A stretch of DNA of 64,000 bases, taken from contig NZ_VAWE01000001.1 of the NCBI RefSeq assembly GCF_005795905.1, forward strand, positions 434,001 through 498,000, written 5' to 3'. Below the pieces are notes generated by a model. That model worked only from the letters and a program-made list of their open reading frames with translations. It was not told the DNA's origin and ran no database searches. This document shows positions 52,902-60,421 of the stretch, piece by piece; within the stretch, counting starts at the first letter, position 1; every line of letters begins with the position of its first letter. Origin of the DNA: Streptomyces marianii. GTDB taxonomy: Bacteria > Actinomycetota > Actinomycetes > Streptomycetales > Streptomycetaceae. The position numbers and the translations under genes are program-made.

Positions 52902-54557
52902 TCAGGAGGCACTCGCCACGGGGAGGGGCGACGCTCCGGCCGCCGCGACCGGCCGGGTCCCCCAGCGTTCGTCGCCCACCCCGGAACTCGCCTTGAGCAC
53001 CAACGGCCGCACTTCGCCGGAGGAGGTGGCGACGGGAACGATGACCTGGTCGGACAGGGGCTTGGACTGGATCGCCCCGCTCTCACTGATGACGAAGGTC
53101 ATCCGCGATCGCTTCTCCGGGTCGTCGGACGCGCAGGGCCGGATCCCGACGACCGCGCTGTCTCCGCCGACCTTGAGGCAGAAATCGGAGTCGGCCTCGT
53201 TGTGCAGGTGTCCGTCGGTGTCGAAGGTCCATCGTTGGGTCGCCCCGGAGCCACACGGCGCGGCGACGGCACTGACACGTTTGTCCACCACCTGGTTCTC
53301 CACGTCCAGGCACAGCCCGGTGGACGCATGGACGATCTGGGAGGGCTCGCCGACAGGTACCGGCGCGGGTGCCTTCCGGCCCGGACCCGGAGTCGGACCT
53401 CCCGCCGGCGATCCGTCGGCGGAACGGGAGGGCGTGGAGGACGGAGACGGGTCGGCCGGCTGGCTCGGCTGGGGGCGCACGAGACCGGTGACGTTCCAGC
53501 TCCCGGGCATGACGTCGTGAGCGGTCACCGCGGCCACCGCCGCCACCGCGACCACGGCGGCCATGCCGCCGGCGGCCTTGACGGTCCGGTGTCCCGGGAC
53601 GGATCGACGAGCGGGCCCGGGACGGCCGGGACCGTTCGAGTCCTCACCGAGTGCGGCATGAACGTCGAGCCGGCTCTCCCGTCCGTCAGCGCCGGGCGCA
53701 GTGCTCTGCTCGAGCGGCTTCGGCTCGGGGGTGCCGCGCATCGGGACGCGCTCGGTGTAGGCGGCGCCGCCCCACATCAGCAGCCCCTCGGCCAGCAGGG
53801 TCCGTGGACTCCCGGACAGCCCGGTGAGTCCGGACAGCAGGACCTCGCAGTCGGTGCAGCGTGCCAGATGTGCGGCCAGATCCGGGTGCCGGTCGCCGCC
53901 GCGCGCCTGCGCGGCGGCTTCGATGATGCGCCTGAACCCACGGCACTCCGCGGTGCCGCGGCGCGACAGGTGCTCCTGCGCGTAGGCATCCCGCATGGCG
54001 ACCTGCGCCTTGGCTGCGAGATCGGGGACGACACCCGAGGTGGTGCCCAGGTGCGTGGCGACTTCGGAGTACGGCTCGTCGTCGACGACCGCGTACCACA
54101 GGGCGGACCGCAACCGCTCCGGCAGCTGGTAGAAGGCCCTGATCATGGCGTTGGGCGCCCTGGATCCGCCGCCGACGTCCGCCGTGTGCACCCAGGCCAG
54201 GAAGTCGGGCCTCAGCCATTCCCGTCGGTCGTCCAAGGCCCAGACGAACGCGGCTTCGCCTACGTGCGTCAGCGCATGGTGGCGCCAGGTCCCTGACGGA
54301 TCGACCCCTTCACAGACTTCCTCCACCGCCCGGAAGAACGCCTCGTCGGCGAGCTGCCTGCCGGCCTGGCCGCTGACGGTGTGGAGCTGCGCGTAGCCCA
54401 CGACGGCGGGGAGGTGTCTCCGCCGCAGCTCCCGGACGGCCGGCCCTTCGCCTTCGGTACCGGAACGCAGGCGCTCGACGAGGTCGGCCTCCGAGAGGAG
54501 ACCGGGGGTCGCCCTTTCCCGGGGAATGTGTTCATCTTCGGTGTCCGAACGCGTCAT
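52902..54557 (-). CDS. Sigma-like / zinc-finger / membrane / RICIN lectin fusion protein
   Basis: 551 residues. Residues 22-85 look like sigma-70 region 2 (LSEADLVERLRSGTEGEGPAVREL.. QLADEAFFRAVEEV) and 140-195 like region 4 (AFYQLPERLRSALWYAVVDD, YSEVATHLGTTSGVV, LAAKAQVAMRDAY). Cys205, His230, Cys234 and Cys237 form an anti-sigma-type zinc-finger pattern (HLARCTDCE). One membrane helix (about 327-346) and a Pro/Ser spacer lead to an outer beta-trefoil lectin domain (about 405-535) with CLDV, the QRW motif at 441-443 and FCLKV. It resembles a membrane-tethered regulator with a sugar-binding outer face. ATG 54557 follows GAGGCCC. Confidence 0.8.
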   Translation of the reverse strand: MTRSDTEDEHIPRERATPGLLSEADLVERLRSGTEGEGPAVRELRRRHLPAVVGYAQLHTVSGQAGRQLADEAFFRAVEEVCEGVDPSGTWRHHALTHVGEAAFVWALDDRREWLRPDFLAWVHTADVGGGSRAPNAMIRAFYQLPERLRSALWYAVVDDEPYSEVATHLGTTSGVVPDLAAKAQVAMRDAYAQEHLSRRGTAECRGFRRIIEAAAQARGGDRHPDLAAHLARCTDCEVLLSGLTGLSGSPRTLLAEGLLMWGGAAYTERVPMRGTPEPKPLEQSTAPGADGRESRLDVHAALGEDSNGPGRPGPARRSVPGHRTVKAAGGMAAVVAVAAVAAVTAHDVMPGSWNVTGLVRPQPSQPADPSPSSTPSRSADGSPAGGPTPGPGRKAPAPVPVGEPSQIVHASTGLCLDVENQVVDKRVSAVAAPCGSGATQRWTFDTDGHLHNEADSDFCLKVGGDSAVVGIRPCASDDPEKRSRMTFVISESGAIQSKPLSDQVIVPVATSSGEVRPLVLKASSGVGDERWGTRPVAAAGASPLPVASAS

Positions 54558-54950
54558 CGCAGGGCCTCGCTTCCTCGAATCTCCCACGCCGGTCGGGCAA
54601 GGGCCCACATGGCACGAGAACGTCCTGGCACGGCCGGGCCTGCACCCGGCCTGAGGGTGATCCCGCAGAGAAGGGCACAACCTTCATACGGAGCCGGCGT
54701 GCGCACTGTTCAGCGTCACCCGATCTGTCAACCGGACGCCCACGTCTCGCATGCGGTGGTAACGCCGCGCGACGACAGCCACGGCGCCTCGCCGCGTTGT
54801 CGAATCATCCGAATACACCCAGTATGAGGACGACGCTCCGCCTTGCGATGCACCGCATCCGACGCCGCGCGCCGGCCCCTCGGGGGGATGCGGGACAGCC
54901 CTGAGCGTCGTACGTGCGACAGGAACGGACGCGTGGAGAGGGTCGGGCTC
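54558..54950 (+). other. 393-base divergent promoter region, no gene
   Basis: It lies between the RICIN fusion gene and the SRPBCC gene. It is slightly richer in AT around 54700-54840. The SRPBCC frame is open from 54843 but its first 36 codons look non-coding. No palindrome was noticed. Confidence 0.35.
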
Positions 54951-55514
54951 ATGGCGTGGATCGGTGCTCTGGGGGCGGTAACCGTGGCGGGCGCGGCAGG
55001 CGGGTACCTCGGGCTGGTGACCGGGGCACTGCCGCTGGACTTGGGCGTGGGCCGGCGCGCACGGCCGCTCGGACCGCAGACCGTCGATATCGCGGCATCG
55101 CGTGAGGTGGTCTTCGACGTCATCGCCCAGCCGTATCTGGGACGAGCTACCCGAGCGATGCGCGAGAAGGTCACGGTGCTGGAACGGGGCAGCGACATGG
55201 TGCTCGCCGCCCATCGCACCCCGGTCGCGGGCGGGCGGCTGACGGCGACGACGGTGGAGACCGTGCGGTTCACCCGCGCGGAGCGCGTCGACTTCCGTCT
55301 GGTGCGCGGGCCGGTGCCCGCCGTCACCGAATCGTTCACCCTCACCGGGCACGGGTCCGGCACGCGGCTGGTCTACGAGGGTGAACTCGCCACGGATCTG
55401 TGGCGGGCCGGGCAATGGTGGGGCGGCCTGGTCGCCCCACGGTGGGAGGCGACCGTCGCGGCCTCCCTGGGCACCGTCCGACGAGAGGCGGAGCGACGCT
55501 CGGCTCTGCGGTGA
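54951..55514 (+). CDS. SRPBCC-family protein with N-terminal membrane segment
   Basis: 187 residues. A hydrophobic Ala/Gly-rich helix (2-25: AWIGALGAVTVAGAAGGYLGLVTGAL) may anchor it. The START-like fold follows: TVDIAASREVVFDVIAQPYL, VLERGSDMVLAAHRTPV, TVETVRFTRAERVDFRLVRG, VTESFTLTGHGSGTRLVYEGEL, and a final helix (WEATVAASLGTVRREAERR). Such folds bind hydrophobic ligands such as polyketides or lipids. ATG 54951 follows GAGAGGG by 8 bases. It lies 122 bases before the radical SAM gene, so it may be part of that unit. Confidence 0.85.
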   Translation: MAWIGALGAVTVAGAAGGYLGLVTGALPLDLGVGRRARPLGPQTVDIAASREVVFDVIAQPYLGRATRAMREKVTVLERGSDMVLAAHRTPVAGGRLTATTVETVRFTRAERVDFRLVRGPVPAVTESFTLTGHGSGTRLVYEGELATDLWRAGQWWGGLVAPRWEATVAASLGTVRREAERRSALR

Positions 55515-55636
55515 GCGGCCTCCGGTGCACGCGCCGGTCCGGAGGAGCGCCCCCGACCGTCCCGGCACCACCCGCCTCGCAGGCGGGGCGGAGAGCCTGA
55601 TCGTGACGACACCCGATGAGTGGAGGAAGGCCTTTC

Positions 55637-57256
55637 ATGGAGGAGTTCCGCGTGACCCGGGCACCCGCGCCTCCGCACAAGTCGGACCGCGACGAGGTGT
55701 TCGTGGAGTTCACCAAGTCCATCTGCCCGCTGTGCAAGACACCCGTCGATGCGCAGGTCAACATCCGCGAGGACAAGGTCTATCTGCGGAAGCGGTGTGG
55801 TGCACACGGTGAGTTCGAGGCTCTGGTCTACGGGGATGCCGAGGAGTACCTGTCGTCGGCCCGGTTCAACAAGCCCGGCACCATCCCCCTCGCCTTCCAG
55901 ACCGAGGTGAAGGACGGCTGCCCCAGCGACTGCGGGCTCTGCCCGGAGCACAAGCAGCACGCCTGCCTGGGGATCATCGAGGTCAACACCGGCTGCAACC
56001 TGGACTGCCCGATCTGCTTCGCCGACTCCGGCCACCAGCCGGACGGCTACTCCATCACCCGCGAGCAGTGCGCCCGGATGCTCGACGCGTTCGTGGAATC
56101 CGAGGGGGAGGCTGAGGTGGTGATGTTCTCCGGCGGCGAGCCCACCGTCCACAAAAACATCCTCGACTTCATCGACCTGGCCCAGGCCCGCCCGATCAGG
56201 AACGTCAACCTCAACACCAACGGCATCCGCCTGGCCACCGACAAGGGCTTCGTCGCCGAGCTCGGCGGGCGCAATCAGGTGCCGGGCAAGTCGGTGAACG
56301 TCTACTTGCAGTTCGACGGCTTCGACGAGCGCACCCACCTGGAGATCCGGGGCCGTGACCTGCGTTCGTTCAAACAGCGTGCCCTGGACAACTGTGCTGA
56401 GGCGGGGCTGACCGTCACGCTCGTCGCCGCTGTGGAGCGTGGGCTGAACGAGCACGAGCTCGGGGCGATCATCGAGTACGGCATCGGCCATCCCGCCGTA
56501 CGATCCGTGGCCTTCCAGCCGGTCACCCACTCCGGCCGGCACGTGGAGTTCGACCCGCTGCAACGGCTCACGAACCCCGACGTCATCCGCCTCATCAACG
56601 CCCAGCGCCCCAACTGGTTCCGGAAGGGCGACTTCTTCCCCGTGCCCTGCTGCTTCCCGACCTGCCGCTCCATCACCTATCTGCTGGTCGACGGTGAAGC
56701 GGGCAACCGAACGGTCGTCCCCATCCCGCGGCTGCTCAACATCGAGGACCACCTCGACTACGTCACCAACCGGGTGATGCCCGACGCCGGGATCCGCGAG
56801 GCCCTGGAGAAGCTGTGGTCGGCCTCCGCGTTCATGGGCACCCCCACGACCGGGGAGAAACTGCGGGCCACCGCCGAGGCCTTGGGCTGTGCTGGGGGCG
56901 CCTCCCGTGCCGAAGGCTACGGGGGAGCCTGCGGCATCGACCTCCCCGAGGCGGTGAAGGACCTCGACGAGAAGGCGTTCATGGTGGTCGTTCAGGACTT
57001 CCAGGACCCCTACACCCTCAACGTCAAGCAGCTGATGAAGTGCTGCGTCGAGGAGATCACCCCCGACGGACGCCTCATCCCCTTCTGCGCCTACAACTCC
57101 GTCGGCTACCGCGAACAGGTCCGCGCGCAGATGTCCGGCGTCCCCGTCGCCCCGGTCGCGCCGAACGCCCTGCCGCTCGCCGAACGCCTCACCACGACGC
57201 CGTACGGCTCCAAGACCGCGACCACCCCCGGCGCAGAAGGGACGCTCCCGTCATGA
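55637..57256 (+). CDS. Radical SAM enzyme of the tetraether-lipid-synthase-like (Tes/MJ0619) family
   Basis: 539 residues. The N-terminus has a rubredoxin-like site (Cys30, Cys33, Cys54, His57), then GCPSDCGLCPEHKQHAC (Cys95, Cys99, Cys102, Cys110) for a further cluster. The radical SAM cluster CNLDCPIC (Cys120, Cys124, Cys127) is followed by FSGGEPTVH, and CCFPTC (338-343) marks another cluster. This order (CPLC..C..H, GCPxDCGLCPxHKxxxC, CNLxCPxCFA, CCFPTC) is that of the archaeal Tes enzyme that joins lipid tails, and of bacterial homologues of unknown product. ATG 55637 follows AGGAAGG by 7 bases. The stop overlaps the methyltransferase start (ATGA). Confidence 0.85.
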   Translation: MEEFRVTRAPAPPHKSDRDEVFVEFTKSICPLCKTPVDAQVNIREDKVYLRKRCGAHGEFEALVYGDAEEYLSSARFNKPGTIPLAFQTEVKDGCPSDCGLCPEHKQHACLGIIEVNTGCNLDCPICFADSGHQPDGYSITREQCARMLDAFVESEGEAEVVMFSGGEPTVHKNILDFIDLAQARPIRNVNLNTNGIRLATDKGFVAELGGRNQVPGKSVNVYLQFDGFDERTHLEIRGRDLRSFKQRALDNCAEAGLTVTLVAAVERGLNEHELGAIIEYGIGHPAVRSVAFQPVTHSGRHVEFDPLQRLTNPDVIRLINAQRPNWFRKGDFFPVPCCFPTCRSITYLLVDGEAGNRTVVPIPRLLNIEDHLDYVTNRVMPDAGIREALEKLWSASAFMGTPTTGEKLRATAEALGCAGGASRAEGYGGACGIDLPEAVKDLDEKAFMVVVQDFQDPYTLNVKQLMKCCVEEITPDGRLIPFCAYNSVGYREQVRAQMSGVPVAPVAPNALPLAERLTTTPYGSKTATTPGAEGTLPS

Positions 57257-58056
57257 CTCAGCCGCCCACCGGTGAGGAGCTGAAAGGGTGCTGCGCCGCC
57301 GCGTACTCCTCCGACGTCGTCGCCCTGCTCCTCGGCGAGTCGTACCATCCCGGCGGCACCACCCTGACCCGCCGCCTCGCCGACGGCCTCATCCTGACCT
57401 CGCGGGCACGGGTCCTCGACGTCGCCTCCGGCCGCGGCACCACCGCCCTGTTGCTGGCCGACGCCTACGGCGCCGACGTCGACGGTGTGGACTACGCGCC
57501 GGCGAACACCGCCCTCGCCCAAGGCGCCGCACAGGCAGCCGGCCTCGCCGACCGGGCACGGTTCACCACGGGGGACGCCGAGCACCTGCCGTACCCCGAT
57601 GGCGTCTTCGACGCCGTGGTGTGCGAGTGCGCCCTGTGCACCTTCCCCGACAAGACGCGCGCGGCAACCGAGTTCGCTCGAGTCCTGCGGCCCGGTGGCC
57701 GCCTCGGCATCTCCGACGTCACGGTCGACACCACCCGGCTTCCGCCCGGGCTCACCGGCCTCGGCGCCCGGATCGCCTGCATCGCCGACGCCCGGCCGCT
57801 TGGGGAGTACACCGGGATCCTGGCCGGCGCGGGACTGCGCACGCTCCGTACCGAGCGCGTCGACCAGGCGCTGGTGCGGATGATCGACCAGATCGAGGCC
57901 CGGCTGAACCTGCTGCGCATGACCGCGCCGGCTCGCCTCGCTGCCGCGGGCGTCGATCTCGACGCTGCCCCTGCCGTCCTGGGGGCCGCCCGTTCGGCAA
58001 TCGCGGACGGTGCCCTCGGCTACGCGCTGCTGATCGCCGAACGCACGCCGTGGTAG
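57253..58056 (+). CDS. Class I SAM-dependent methyltransferase coupled to the radical SAM gene
   Basis: 267 residues. Motif I is VLDVASGRGTTALLLA, then VDGVDYAPANTALAQ, FTTGDAEHLPYPDGVFDAVVCECALCTFPDKTRAATEFARVLRPGGRLGISDVT. Cys residues lie at both ends of the pocket (GCCAAAY at 13-14 and CECALC). The pattern is like the ArsM/UbiE-related group; the paired cysteines recall arsenite methyltransferases but the classical ArsM set is not complete. It starts within the radical SAM stop codon, so the two act in one pathway, perhaps modifying the same lipid or small molecule. Cytoplasmic. Confidence 0.88.
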   Translation: MTQPPTGEELKGCCAAAYSSDVVALLLGESYHPGGTTLTRRLADGLILTSRARVLDVASGRGTTALLLADAYGADVDGVDYAPANTALAQGAAQAAGLADRARFTTGDAEHLPYPDGVFDAVVCECALCTFPDKTRAATEFARVLRPGGRLGISDVTVDTTRLPPGLTGLGARIACIADARPLGEYTGILAGAGLRTLRTERVDQALVRMIDQIEARLNLLRMTAPARLAAAGVDLDAAPAVLGAARSAIADGALGYALLIAERTPW

Positions 58057-58084
58057 CGGCGGGACCGCGACGCCGTGACCGTCC

Positions 58085-58375
58085 TCATCCTCCCGTTCGG
58101 CGGCTCACCTGGCGTTGAAGGTCCTGGAGGTCCCTGACGAGTGACGAGCGCACCTCGCGCTCCATGATCGGCCCGGTAAGCCGGTAGAGCCCGGAGGCGT
58201 CACCGCGTACGCGGATGCGGGCGCGCGTGCCGCCGTCCGGGAGCGGGGCGAAGGCGTAGGTCACGTGCGTAGGTCACGTGCGTCGGCATCGGACCGGCGA
58301 CCGAGACCATGTCCGGCAGCCGAGGCGGCTCGTATGCGGCGACCCCTGTCCGCTTGCCCCTGAGCAAGGGATCGT
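58085..58375 (-). pseudogene. SRPBCC-family protein, C-terminal part, broken by a 13-base duplication
   Basis: Reading the minus strand: LLRGKRTGVAAYEPPRLPDM, VSVAGPMPTHVTY, then, after removing one copy of a 13-base tandem duplication, AFAPLPDGGTRARIRVRGDASG, LYRLTGPIMEREVRSSLVRDLQDLQRQVS and a stop at 58085. This is the typical end of a START-like (polyketide cyclase/dehydrase) protein. The duplication shifts the frame. Upstream of about 58375 homology is lost, so the N-terminus is gone as well. Confidence 0.65.
58256..58281. repeat. 13-base tandem duplication
   Basis: GTAGGTCACGTGC twice in succession. Deleting one copy restores the SRPBCC frame exactly, so this duplication is a frameshift mutation by slippage. 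Confidence 0.9.
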
Positions 58376-58602
58376 GCTGGTGAAGGTGCCGGTGCCGCGG
58401 GACGGCACTGTGCCACCGGCCCGTCGGGCGCCGCTTCTCTCGGCGGTCGAGGACACGGTCATCCGTCGGAGCTCCCGCGCGAAGATCCCCGGTCCGAGGA
58501 CGCCGCCTGTCGACGTCACCGATTCGTAAGGCCCCGGCCCGCTGCCCGCTCGAGCCGCCACTACTACCATCGCCACCGGTCCCGACCCTTCAGGAGTCCT
58601 CC

Positions 58603-59193
58603 TTGCGCGCCCGCGTCCTCCTCCCCGCCGCCCTTGCCGCCGCCCTCCTCACCCTGACCGCATGCGGCTCGGACGAAGGTTCCGCGCCGGCCGGCGACAC
58701 GGGTGTCCCACCTTCCAAGGCGTCCTCCCCCACGGGTTCGCCCGCCGGCTCCCCCGACAGCGGCAGCGGCTCGCTGGGCGCAGACGTCCCCGAGGCACTG
58801 GACTTCACCGCCACCACCGTGGACGGCAAGCCGTTCGACGCGAAGACCCTCGCGGGCAGGCCCACCGTGCTGTGGTTCTGGGCACCGTGGTGCCCGACGT
58901 GCAAGGGCCAGGCCGCCGAAACCGCCAAGGTCGCCGCCGCCAACCGGGGCAAGGCGAACGTCGTCGGCGTCGCGGGCCTGGACAAGGGCGCCGCCATGCG
59001 CGACTTCGTCTCCGACACCGGCACCGACACCATCCCCCACATCTCCGACGAGAAGGGCGAGGTGTGGAAACGGTTCGAAATCACCCAGCAGAGCTACTAC
59101 GTGATCCTCGACCGGACGGGAAAGACCGTCTACGAGGGCGTACTCCCCGGCGGCAAGGGCCTGGCGGAGAAGCTCTCCGCCCTCACCGGCTGA
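58603..59193 (+). CDS. Thioredoxin-like lipoprotein (TlpA/redoxin type)
   Basis: 196 residues from a TTG start with AGGAG 9 bases upstream. A lipoprotein signal ends in LTAC (Cys21), followed by a Ser/Pro/Gly spacer. The thioredoxin domain (about 62-196) has the redox motif WCPTC (Cys97 and Cys100) in VLWFWAPWCPTCKGQ, and the cis-Pro in TIPHISDEKGEVWKRFEI. It should act on the outer face of the membrane as a disulphide reductase, kept reduced by the CcdA-like protein encoded 7 bases downstream. Together they form an electron path across the membrane. Confidence 0.92.
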   Translation: MRARVLLPAALAAALLTLTACGSDEGSAPAGDTGVPPSKASSPTGSPAGSPDSGSGSLGADVPEALDFTATTVDGKPFDAKTLAGRPTVLWFWAPWCPTCKGQAAETAKVAAANRGKANVVGVAGLDKGAAMRDFVSDTGTDTIPHISDEKGEVWKRFEITQQSYYVILDRTGKTVYEGVLPGGKGLAEKLSALTG

Positions 59194-59200
59194 ACGCCTC

Positions 59201-60064
59201 ATGGCCGACCTGCCCCTGGCCGTCGCCCTCGGCGCCGGAATACTCGCCGCCGTCAACCCGTGCGGCTTCGCCCTGCTCCCCGCCTACCTCTCCCTGCTCG
59301 TCATGGGCGACGACACCCCCAGCCGCACCGTCGCCGTCGGCCGGGCACTCGCCGCCACCACAGCGATGACCATCGGCTTCGCCGTCTTCTTCGGCACCTT
59401 CGGACTCGTCATCCAGCCCGTCGCCGGCCAGGTCCAGCAGCACCTGCCCTGGTTCACCATCGCCTTCGGCCTGTTCATCACCGCCGCCGGAGCGTGGCTC
59501 CTCGCAGGCCGCCAACTGCCCACCCCGGCCCCGAAACTCCGTCGCGCCCCCACCGTCACACGCTCCATGCCCTCCATGGCACTGTTCGGCATGGCGTATG
59601 CCACCGCCTCCCTCGGCTGCACCATCGCCCCCTTCCTCGCCATCGTCGTCTCCGCCTTCCGCAGCGGCTCCACGACGGAAGGCGTTGTCCTGTTCGCGGC
59701 CTACGCCGCCGGGATGGGCCTGATCGTCGGTGCGGCCTCCCTGGCCGTCGCCCTCACCCGCACCGCCGCCGTCACCCGACTGCGCCGCCTCGGCGCGATC
59801 GCCCCGCGCCTCGGCGGCGGGCTGCTCCTCCTTGTCGGCGCCTACGTCGCCTACTACGGCTGGTACGAGATCCGTGCCCTGGGCGACCCCACCACCACGG
59901 ACCCGGTCATCGACGCGGCGACCGGCATCCAGCGGGCCGCAGCGGACGCCCTGGATTCAGCCGGGCCGGCCGTGCTCGCCGTGCTCTTCGCGCTCCTGCT
60001 CCTCACTCCCCTTCTGGTTCGGCGCCGCAACCGCACGAGCCGGGACACCGGCTCGCAATCGTGA
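59201..60064 (+). CDS. CcdA/DsbD-like membrane electron-transfer protein
   Basis: 287 residues with six core membrane helices plus one at the C-terminus. The family's two redox cysteines are Cys21 in AAVNPCGFALLPAY (NPC in helix 1) and Cys140 in TASLGCTIAPFLAIV (helix 4). CcdA proteins pass electrons from cytoplasmic thioredoxin to extracytoplasmic partners, here most likely the lipoprotein just upstream. The C-terminal extension (about 215-287) with an extra helix is longer than in classical CcdA. ATG 59201 lies 7 bases after the previous stop. Confidence 0.93.
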   Translation: MADLPLAVALGAGILAAVNPCGFALLPAYLSLLVMGDDTPSRTVAVGRALAATTAMTIGFAVFFGTFGLVIQPVAGQVQQHLPWFTIAFGLFITAAGAWLLAGRQLPTPAPKLRRAPTVTRSMPSMALFGMAYATASLGCTIAPFLAIVVSAFRSGSTTEGVVLFAAYAAGMGLIVGAASLAVALTRTAAVTRLRRLGAIAPRLGGGLLLLVGAYVAYYGWYEIRALGDPTTTDPVIDAATGIQRAAADALDSAGPAVLAVLFALLLLTPLLVRRRNRTSRDTGSQS

Positions 60065-60421
60065 TCAGGGGCATTTCGACGAGCATCGCCGGCGCCCGGC
60101 CGTAGAGGCGGTACCCGTCGTCCTCGGCGGGGCGTGCCCGGAAACCCGCATCTGGTCGAGCCCGGCAGAACCGGCCCCTCCGCGTCCTGCGTCGGCAGGC
60201 GGATCGTCCTGAAGGTGGCGGCGCACCGGCCGGCCCACGGCAAGCAGGCTCCGGCCGATGACGGCCCGGAAGCGCGGCCTGTCCTGGATCCTGACCGGAA
60301 CGCTCGAAGCGCAGGCCAGGGACGTTTCACCGCCGGCAAGGGCCGGGGAAGGGTGGTCGTCCACCGGACATCTCGCGCCCAGCGCCTTCCGTGTACCCGA
60401 AACATGTTCTAGTTTGCAGGC
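60065..60421 (+). other. 357-base gap, no gene found
   Basis: It lies between the CcdA-like gene and the beta-helix gene. Frames on both strands lack conserved motifs. The 3' end (around 60385-60420, with CCCGAAACATGTTCTAGTTTGC) is AT-richer and probably holds the promoter of the next operon. Confidence 0.35.
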
